Source: Clostridiales bacterium (lineage in GTDB: Bacteria; Bacillota; Clostridia; Lachnospirales; Lachnospiraceae). Taken from it: DNA of 6,033 nt. Position numbers and translations under genes: made by a program. Every line of letters begins with the position of its first letter. Position 1 is the stretch's first letter. Below the pieces are notes generated by a model. The model saw only the letters and a program-made list of their open reading frames with translations. It did no database searches and was not told the origin of the DNA. Positions 5,946-6,033 of this stretch are shown in pieces. The DNA is taken from positions 1-6,033 of the forward strand of contig JAJPYU010000030.1 of assembly GCA_021204765.1 (NCBI GenBank). Reading direction: 5' to 3'.

Positions 5946-5997
5946 ATATTTCTAAATATATAATGATTCTAGGATTAATTCAACCTATCATATATAA
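5946..5997. promoter_or_regulatory. Operator-like palindromes over the phd promoter
   Basis: Several dyads cover the promoter: TAGG...CCTA with an AATT centre (5970-5987, over the -35 hexamer), TATATATGAT (5987-5996) mirrored imperfectly by ATCATTATATAT (5956-5967), and ATATTT-AG-AAATAT (5946-5959) over and after the -10. Phd-family antitoxins repress their own operons by binding such palindromes, so these are plausible operators. AT-rich DNA also makes palindromes by chance. Confidence 0.4.
5955..5983 (-). promoter_or_regulatory. Promoter of phd
   Basis: TTGAAT (5978-5983) and TATATT (5955-5960) are separated by 17 bases on the minus strand, each close to the sigma-A consensus. The surrounding DNA is strongly AT-rich. 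The leader to the phd start would be about 28 bases and includes the AGGAGG site. Confidence 0.6.
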
Positions 5998-6033
5998 GTT
6001 TTTAAATTTACTTGCATTTTTTCGATAACAGTG

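Overview
The window looks like Firmicutes DNA, most likely a gut clostridium of the Lachnospiraceae type. The basis is a tryptophan T-box riboswitch, strong AGGAGG-type ribosome binding sites, TTGACA/TATAAT-type promoters, a mix of GC-rich and AT-rich genes, and the protein families present. The genus is inference. Every gene I support is on the minus strand, so the region is transcribed from right to left.

From right to left: (1) a Phd/YefM antitoxin gene (5678-5920) with its own promoter and palindromic operator-like DNA. Its stop codon overlaps by ATGA the start of a Doc/Fic toxin gene of which only about 27 codons remain (5601-5681). (2) trmO (4919-5596), a tRNA m6t6A37 methyltransferase, begins right where the toxin remnant ends; its Shine-Dalgarno lies inside that remnant. 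(3) A DUF2971 protein (4078-4917) follows trmO after one base and is probably translationally coupled to it. (4) A 145-bp gap (3933-4077) holds a good promoter and a start-less 39-codon reading frame whose stop overlaps the hsdS start. It may be the tail of a lost upstream gene. (5) hsdS (2727-3932) is a two-TRD type I restriction-modification specificity subunit with no hsdM or hsdR in the window. (6) nudC (1803-2651) is an NAD(H) pyrophosphatase/RNA deNADding Nudix enzyme. (7) A promoter and a complete T-box leader with a TGG (Trp) specifier (about 1361-1749) precede (8) a stand-alone TrpB2-type tryptophan synthase beta gene. That gene runs from 1306 toward the left edge, but its recognisable sequence stops abruptly at about position 53 and is replaced by very AT-rich DNA.

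Functionally this is a patchwork. trpB2 is a metabolic gene controlled by uncharged tRNA-Trp, and nudC and trmO are housekeeping genes. The toxin-antitoxin remnant, solitary hsdS and DUF2971 gene give the right half an accessory, defence-island flavour with signs of deletion and recombination. I see no complete new system. The most notable observations are the decapitated phd-doc module fused to trmO, the disrupted C-terminus of trpB2, and the orphan hsdS with a possible remnant in front of it. No rRNA, tRNA or CRISPR array was recognised. The only hint of a mobile element is the unidentified AT-rich left edge.
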